Below, piece after piece: positions 57,193-64,000 of a stretch of 64,000 bases of DNA (position 1 is its first letter; every line of letters starts with the position of its first letter). Where the stretch lies: the NCBI GenBank assembly GCA_030762175.1, contig CM060831.1, positions 139,601,001 through 139,665,000 of the forward strand. Direction: 5' to 3'. The stretch is from Metallyticus violacea. Lineage: Eukaryota > Arthropoda > Insecta > Mantodea > Metallyticidae. The notes under the pieces are model-generated. The model did not search any database, was not told the origin of the DNA, and saw nothing but the letters and a program-made list of their open reading frames with translations. A program made the position numbers and the translations under genes.

Positions 57193-59296
57193 TATAATAC
57201 TGCGATTTTGGATTTGAATGAATTTTTTTTAAAATGTCGCTACCGACTCGCATTGTTATCTGCTTTGTAGGCAATGATGATGATTGATCAATAAAGCAAA
57301 CTGTTGCAGAGTAAACAATTAAACGTCAAACACAAAGTCAGATATACTCAATAAATTTATTTTGAGGCAATACCTTTTTATTTATTGTAGATGTAATTTA
57401 ATGCTCTTTTAGTTAAACGTGTATATAATGAAACTTCCTTCTTTATTTCATTCGCTTATGATTAACTTCCAGATGACTCTAGTTTTTGTGAATAAATATT
57501 TCGATTGATTCTTTAAGATACAGTATGCCCTTTATGAGATATCTAAGAAAGGAAATGTATTTGTAGATAACTATTCGGTGTTCAGTTATTTTGATGTTCG
57601 GAGAACGATTGCAGGGTTATCATAGCGGGTATATTTAGCTTTTTATATTTTTTAAACTATTTTATTAAATATAAGAACATTGTTAATTTCAACGTTTTTA
57701 TTTAGACAAAAACCTCGAGCATACATTTGCTATGCTAGATGCAAACCTTAATGGTATATAAAGTTCAGCCAATCCTTAAACGTAGCGGCGTTGCCAAACT
57801 AAGTGGGGATGTGCGCACGGGAACTTTACACATCACAGCAAGTTTAAATGATCATTTGTTGAGTTTTTGAGAGGTCGACATTTAACCTATATTTGGGACA
57901 AGGTAATTTTTTTTTTTTAAAAAAATTTCCTATTTTGACTGTGCAACTTCTCTTGTTTAGTACAGAGAATTGTGCTAGCTACTTGTGACATTTTAAGCTT
58001 AAGCGATCACAGGCATACACAAATACACACATATCTAAACTCTATTGTACTTAATGACGGACTGTTTTATTTACATATACATCTTGAAAGCTCATTTCAT
58101 AACCTTCTTTTCTTAGCTTGTATTATTATGTTTACTACCGAAAATTCAATGTGAAGATCGTACAAACATGTTCAGAATTTTAAGCCCTTAACGTTCTTGC
58201 ATTTCTATATGAAACATTTTTCTATCGTAAAATAAAAATACTGCCCTTTCAATTATTTCAGGTGACAAGTATAGACTATAACTGATAACACAGGGGGCGG
58301 AAATCACACATAATGGATATAGCCTGTAATATACTCTGCCGTCACCATTAAGTTTTGTGTCTACTTTATTTGCAAAATAATTTGGTAAATTTGTTTAGGA
58401 AGAGTCATATAGTTTTTATGATGCCAAAAAGCGAGGAAAACTCAGAATGCAGTTAATTGCTCGAAATGTGAGAAAATGAATTGTTTATGGACTTCTATGG
58501 AAACCAAACGGAATGAATCGTTTCATGCTTTCAAAAGAGTTCAAAAAGGAAGATAACTTAATTCGTACGACTGTCTTAACTTAGAAGTTAAAACGGAGTG
58601 TCTTATGCTAATATAGAACATATATACCGCGCGTTTGAAATTGGAAGTGATAAGAAGAGAATTCAGGTACATGGGAAGACTAGCTGGCTAAATTTGCATT
58701 CACCGTGTTTGTGTAGAACTACAATAAGTTTATTAAAGATTCAAGACTCTAAAACAGGAAATAACTATAAAATAAAGCTAAATTTTTCTAAAAACCCATT
58801 ATCTGAAAATGAGAATTAATATTTGTTAAAATATTCCCGCTAAAGCTCTAGAACGTTCGGAAACGTCAGAGGTTATTTTATCAAGACCATACTGTAGGAG
58901 TTTTGTGATAAATGTTTGATTTATTGCACACGATTTGAGATTAATGAAGTGAATATCAGAAAATAAAAGTACATCTAAACCGTACAAGCGTTGACTTCAA
59001 GCGCGGCTATTTCGTAAAAGCACATGGTAGCTTATTTCTTGTGTTTAACATTACACAGTTGCCAAAGTCTTTCGTGATGATGGATTCGAAATGATGATGC
59101 AAATGAGTCTGGAGTTCTTGGCGTTCACTATTCAGGGTAAGAGAAAACCCCAGGAAAACCCTTATCCAGGCAATGTGTCCCTTTAATGCTGCCATTAAAT
59201 AACCATACTCCATAGTATTTGAGCCACGACACGACCACATGATGTTGTGGATGTTTACCAATCGCTGTTAGTTAGTGGAGGGGTATTAGCCTCGGA
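57193..59296. other. mim intron; no gene recognised
   Basis: AT-rich with normal CpG; short ORFs such as + 57972-58154 and 58598-58819 lack recognisable domains. Confidence 0.45.
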
Positions 59297-59365
59297 AGAC
59301 ACGGTAGCTCAGTTGATAAGAGTCAGCCCAGAAGACTGAAGATCTATTCGAATCCCTGCCGAACC
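59297..59365 (+). repeat. tRNA-like sequence
   Basis: CGGTAGCTCAGTTGATAAGA (D-arm and A box) and CTATTCGAATCCC (T-arm/B box) at tRNA spacing. The anticodon arm does not fold into a normal 5-bp stem with a 7-base loop. Probably a SINE head or tRNA pseudogene; no second copy seen here. Confidence 0.5.
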
Positions 59366-60661
59366 GAATTTGTCAGGACAGATTCCTCATTTACAATACC
59401 ATAAATTGTTTATTTCAAGTTTTTTCTTTTCATCTAGACTGCATGAGTGTTAAGGCCAAACAAGATACTTGGATGGCTTTAGTTCACAGTGGAGCATATC
59501 GCACTCTCAAACAATGCGCCCATCATTTGTTTTAGAACAACTTGCTACTGCTTTAGAATGCGTGAATAAAGACGGAGACTTTACTGCGGTTTGTATCGTA
59601 ATACATCGGGAAATCTTTGTTAGTTTGGTTCATTTGACTGAATGCAATGTAATTAAACTATCTCTATTAGTAATTTGGTTTCTTCAAGCAAAGTTCAGAT
59701 ATGGGAAATAAACGTGCGCGGAATCGAAACGATTTGTGTATTGGTACGTTTTAAACAAATTGTTTATTTTAGAATATCTCTTACTGGAAAAATGTCAAAA
59801 TTTGAAGTTTTTTTATGTTTATCAATCACTTCGTTACCCACGCGGCCGAAGAAACATTAATCTAGCAATTTTACTCTGTTGCCGTATATAAAGCCTGTGC
59901 TAATGCATGTCTTATTCTCAGCGCCCTGGGGTTACTATCGAACACCCGTCACTTCTAGAGGCGTCAATTCAACTGTCTATAAATAGCTCTGAGTGGCAGC
60001 TGATTCTATCACTCGTCGATACGAGGAGGGCTTGGCTTGTTCAGGCAGCCCTGTGTGACGGGATTATCTGTTGCTTTCATCCCGGTAGGTGTTGTTTGAT
60101 CATTCAGCTATATACAAATCGGCGTTGAGTACGAGTTTATTTACAAAACATCATACTTTTAACTGTGGAGCGTTCAGAATCTGAGCTTACACAAAAGCCT
60201 TTTTTTTTTTATCTGCACATGTTTTCTACACGCCATATATAATAAGAAGACAAAACATATGCTTTGAATAACACTGTGGGCAAAAACATTGTTGTTGATT
60301 TATTTCTGAATACAGAGCTTCACCAGATTCTGCTTTAATTCGTGGACTTGCTATCACATTAATATTAATCTTGACCAATGCCATGACCACAGTATCTTCA
60401 TTTGACACTTATTAGGAGGGTGTTGTTAACATTTTTTTAGAACGAAATTAGACATGGTACGTCTGTATTATGCTATCCATACTGAAGCCGGGATTAGTAT
60501 TGTTTAGTGGATGTTGTTATCAATGTCCCACGTTGGAGCGTCAATTTGAAGACGGGTTAGTATGTGGGTGAGAGCTGATGGTTTAACATGTGTGGGGTTG
60601 TACGGCGGATGCGGCTGACCGCTGAGTAGTCGTTTCACTGTTGCCCACTGCTGCTCCGTTT
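59366..60661. other. mim intron; no gene recognised
   Basis: CpG-normal sequence with several 60-80 codon ORFs without domains. Confidence 0.45.
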
Positions 60662-60941
60662 ATTTATTTGAATGGTGTTTGAATGATTTTTGCTACAGAG
60701 GCACCACAGGCGATGGAAACTGATGATACATGAGATGAAATGAAATATTGGGAAAGGATTTTTAAGGAAGGAAACGTTCCAGGCCTAAGTTTAGGATACT
60801 TCCCGGCATTTGCCATTTATGAGGACTGAGGAAAACCTAGAAACAACCTCAGTCAGGGAGGACGGTTCTGGAAGGATTCAAACCCCAGATCTCCCGCTCA
60901 CGAGTCCGCGCCTTAACGACCTCGGCCACTCGTGGCGGTTG
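60662..60941 (-). mobile_element. SINE family B, full copy with target duplication
   Basis: Head at right (TGGCCGAGGTCGTTAAGGCG on the minus strand), B box complement at about 60880, body as in the 9.8-kb copy. Target duplication TGCTCCGTTT at 60652-60661 and 60942-60951. Confidence 0.93.
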
Positions 60942-61199
60942 TGCTCCGTTTGACGGAGTTTCTGGTGTGTATGTTAGGATCTCAAGGTTTGCTATACTGG
61001 ATGTTTTGTGACTTGGAGTCAACGGGATGGGAAGGTTTCGGACACTAGCCACAGAGAAAAGCACAATAGCCTCTCTAACTCATAGTTTATTAACAATAGT
61101 ATATATAACATTTGAAAAGACTGTCCGTGGAGACCTGAGTTCTAGCTATCTGAGCATTAAACAACACTTGGGCCTTTTTTTTTCACCTCTTACTGACTG

Positions 61200-61290
61200 A
61201 CTTCACTCAACGTTACCAGCTGCATCATTGCAGCTGTAGAGGAATATCTTGCTGCTAGCCTTCGTGTGCTCTTGCTGCTGGGTGCCCGAG
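61200..61290 (-). repeat. repeat unit P, minus-oriented copy
   Basis: Reverse complement reads CAGCAAGAGCACACGAAGGC, TAGCAGCAAGATATTCCTCT and CAATGATGCAGC, matching the + strand of 61620-61710. The shared frame gives SSKSTRRLAARYSSTAA, then MQLVT. Origin unknown. Confidence 0.7.
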
Positions 61291-61349
61291 TGCCGGAAAG
61301 AGCCGAAGGTAGTGAGTTATTAGCTATATAATAGCGCTTCAAAATCAAC

Positions 61350-61425
61350 GGCGCAGTAGCGAAGATGGTTAAAGTATTGCGCACCACTTGACAAATTCAA
61401 TATCGGGTTCATATACTACCATCTA
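61350..61425 (+). repeat. weak tRNA-like sequence
   Basis: GCGCAGTAGCGAAGATGGTT (A box-like) and TATCGGGTTCATATACTACC (B box-like) lie at about tRNA spacing between the two inverted repeat-P copies. Possibly the head of that repeat. Confidence 0.4.
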
Positions 61426-61619
61426 ATGCATTTTTTTTTCTGCAGCAGTTGAAGGAGATTTGCCACAATTGCAATGATTTACTCCCCAAACCACTGGGTC
61501 CTCCGGTTTCTAGGATTTGCCCGAGGTTAGCCGACAGATTAGGTTAGTGTGTGTACATATGAAGTAGTTGCGAATTGGATTTACAGTCATTTCCCATCGT
61601 TACAATATTTCACTCGCCT

Positions 61620-61710
61620 AATACAGACTAGCAGCAAGAGCACGCGGAGGCTAGCAGCAGGACATTCCTCCATTGCTGCATTGATCCAGCTTGTAACGTC
61701 GAGTCTGACT
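61620..61710 (+). repeat. repeat unit P, plus-oriented copy
   Basis: Inverted partner of 61200-61290, reading SSKSTRRLAAGHSSIAA, then IQLVT, in a 139-codon open frame (61549-61968). The rest of that frame is hydrophobic and unrecognised. Confidence 0.7.
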
Positions 61711-62985
61711 TCTACTTCTCTTATTACCATTAAATTAAACTCTACTTTTAGCTTTCCTATTGGCGATTATTCAGTAAAGATTTCTATGCATATAGGCTCT
61801 AATTCGTACACTTGTGGACGATACTTATTGGTTACCATTTCTCTCCCCGCCTACACTTTTAACTTTATTGCCTTTCTGGTCTTTTCCAAGAACCATCCCT
61901 GTCATAAATATTGGCTGTCCCCTTTAATTATGTTAGCGTTTTACCCTTTCACCCTTTCGTCACTTTAGATCTGTAGGCTATTACTGTTAGATAACACACG
62001 TTTCAGCCATCTGTTTGGAATTTCTACTTCTAGGAATTTTTCGGCGAAATGCATCATTGAGCCCTGTACTAGTTCACATTGATCTCTCCGATGCATTCTC
62101 AGAAATCTGTACTTTATCCCTTGCTCCGTTAAGTAAACAATGTAGCCGGAAATTGGAAATTACCCTTTTAAAAATAGGCCGTCAATGTTCGCTGTAAAGC
62201 ATTCGCAGATGTTGAGGAACAATTCTCAACCTATCTCTGTCTCTTTTTGCACCTGCCTCAACTCAGCGGTCTTCCCCAAGGCAGTCCAACGTGGTTAAAT
62301 AATACTATACAACCAATAAATCCTTCTTCTGTGATTAGGCTTACAGACAAGTTAACACAAATCGGCAAAAGAATGTCTCCACAAGTAATTCTATTCTATC
62401 ATTTTGAATATTCATCCATGAAGCATTAATTTGAATACTAATATTAACATATATGAAATTATTATTCATGGAGCTATAGTTTTCGGTCACAATACCAACA
62501 TTCTGCTTGAGGGACAGTACACTTAATTTGGAATGATTTAAGTAAGGGGTCCATGTTCAGCACTGACATTTGAAAGGTGGATGAAAAGTAATGTTACAAA
62601 GAGTTTGATGATTTAATTACACATTTTAATAAATGAAAAATAGAACCATACACGTATAAATTCAATAGATCTGTTACAAATAATGACATTTGCATGAGGT
62701 TCAAATATCTGAAGTATTCACCAGTGGCTCCTAAACTGAGCACATTATCCATTAGTGGGGTCGCGGAATCTCTCGATGGAGCTAGCAACCACAGAAATGC
62801 TAACGTTTTACTGTTGCTTGGTTGGAGTCATTTTTACTTTTTGTAGTATAGTGTGCTAATATCTAACGGTGGCTGGCGGGCAGCGGTAACTCCCGGCGAA
62901 TCGGGTACGATGTTTCCGCATCTGAACGGGTTCTGACAATTACAACACAATTGCAATGAAAATATGCACGTGCCTTATGACCGAA
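61711..62985. other. mim intron; no gene recognised
   Basis: Short ORFs without domains; GC-richer around 62870-62930. Confidence 0.45.
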
Positions 62986-63200
62986 GCTGTTCGAAATGTT
63001 GCCCTCCTGCATCCTCCTGCATTTCTCAATGTTTAAGGAAATTTTCATTGACACGCATGTCTTATCTACCGCAATTGAGTCAATTTCTCTCCTGATATTT
63101 TCTTTCAGTTGTTCTAATGTATGTGGTTTGCTTCTATGCACCTTATGTTTCAAGTTTCCACATATATAAGAAAATGAATACAAAGAAGGCCAGAAATCCT
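62986..63200 (-). mobile_element. C-terminal fragment of QDGAPPH-type transposase
   Basis: Within the minus ORF 63303-62863 the segment SYICGNLKHKVHRSKPHTLE, QLKENIRREIDSI and LNIEKCRRMQEGNIS follows the family pattern FLWGYLK-KVY--KPRTLEELK-RIR-EI-AI-------V---F--RLE-CI---G-H. The 146-codon frame is open, but everything outside this block is not recognisable, so I read it as a transposon end rather than a gene. Confidence 0.68.
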
Positions 63201-63584
63201 TAGAGGAAAAATAGTAACCCACTTTTGTTTTTGTCTCTTTGTCTCCCTTACCCATGATATTTTCAAAACATACACTAGTAGATATTGTATTTTTGCATCC
63301 CATACAATCATTTAAAGCATGTATGCCAAGTAGTTATTTATATATGTTATTTATAATAAACATATGTTACTAATCTCTCACGACCAAATGTGCTGGAAAT
63401 ATGCCCCTCCCCATTATATTAAGTACAATCACTGGACAGGAAAGAGAAACAAACAATGTAAGACTAAATTGAACGAATTAAACTGTATTTCTATGTTTTG
63501 CTAATGCACAGATTTATCTAAAACTGCACAAAAAGATGAAAAATACCCGTCAGGAGGAAGTCTATAGAACAATGTTAGTATAAT
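63201..63584. other. no feature recognised
   Basis: Short AT-rich stretch between two transposon fragments. Confidence 0.35.
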
Positions 63585-63910
63585 TTATAGTAATCGAAAA
63601 CATAGTCTGCTCCTACACATCCAGCACAGGCACATGACACCACATTTTATCCATTCTGTTCCTCGGTTGTCTTCCAAAAAGTTTCCTTTGCAGAAATAGC
63701 ACCCTCCTCGTTTGGCGACGGTTCTCGGTCTCTGTGCTGTCAGTAGCAATGGACACATGATCCTCAGAACCTTCAAATTCGTCATATTCATCACCAAGCG
63801 TTCTTTTCTTCCTTCATCTTGCATTTTTCGCCTTAGGAAGTGATGTCTGAGCAGATCTATCTTTCTTGGTCCTGCGTTTCTTCTACACCTCTGTCAAATT
63901 CCTTTTATAT
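63585..63910 (-). mobile_element. transposon-encoded C-terminal zinc-finger fragment
   Basis: Across two frames the minus strand reads a basic stretch (KKRRTKKDRSAQ), an acidic segment (EFEGSEDHVSIATDS) and CYFCKGNFLEDNRGTEWIKC followed by C-CWMC. This C--C----ED--G--WI-C--C--W pattern is a PHD-like tail found on many transposon-encoded proteins (pogo/Tigger and others) in insects. A frameshift separates the acidic part from the Cys part. The upstream catalytic region is not within the recognisable sequence. Confidence 0.58.
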
Positions 63911-64000
63911 TCTCAAATATAGAGGAGTGCCATATTACCATCACCGCTGTGTTACACAACCTAAAAGAAATGCATTTTCTATTAGCTATGCAAGTTACAT

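Noticed and set aside
60705..60760. CTGATGA followed by GAAA within SINE B 3' regions (also at 9.8 and 51.3 kb)
   Set aside because: The bases flanking the would-be stem II do not pair and no NUH site or helix I is found, so it is not a hammerhead; the words are just SINE B body.
62863..63303. 146-codon minus ORF as a host gene
   Set aside because: Only a transposase C-terminal block is recognisable in it and the remainder is noise; kept as a transposon fragment.
1..64000. CRISPR arrays, operons, bacterial promoters or riboswitches
   Set aside because: The window is eukaryotic; the only regular repeats are microsatellites and degenerate tandem units.

Overview
This looks like a piece of a large, AT-rich insect nuclear genome. 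It has no operons or ribosome-binding sites. It does have GT-AG splice signals, many short tRNA-derived SINEs with target-site duplications, non-LTR retrotransposon fragments, and many decayed mariner/Tc1-type transposons. I cannot name the species. The repeat load and long gene-poor stretches fit a big-genome (polyneopteran-like) insect, but that is inference.

Only two host genes can be supported, both on the + strand. (1) An exon at 18306-18821 carries a 169-codon ORF with a Tantalus/PRR14-like motif and is followed by a poly(A) signal. (2) The first coding exon of missing-in-metastasis (MTSS1/mim, an I-BAR actin and membrane regulator) lies at 27901-27972. It has an upstream in-frame stop, a good start context and a perfect GTACGT donor. 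No second mim exon is visible, so everything from 27973 to the window end is probably the front of a very long first intron.

Layout. 1-2.4 kb: CpG-normal, unassigned. 2.4-27.1 kb: a strongly CpG-depleted domain that contains the Tantalus-like exon, old transposons and one younger mariner (12190-13505); such depletion usually marks a germline-methylated region. 27.2-27.9 kb: CpG-rich presumed promoter and 5' UTR of mim. 28-64 kb: CpG-normal sequence filled with mariners (33.1, 35.5, 52.8 and 56.0 kb plus fragments), other transposase remnants, two 3' ends of one LINE family, SINEs of several families, a ~565-bp tandem duplication and microsatellites.

The most unusual signal is a set of hammerhead-ribozyme-like cores (CTGANGA, a stem-loop, GAAA, GTC). 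The best copy (about 13770-13812, minus strand) has an intact core and sits directly downstream of a GIY-YIG endonuclease fragment of a Penelope-like retroelement. Decayed relatives at 10.5, 19.5 and 21.8 kb share flanking sequence with it, and two of them sit inside long inverted repeats.
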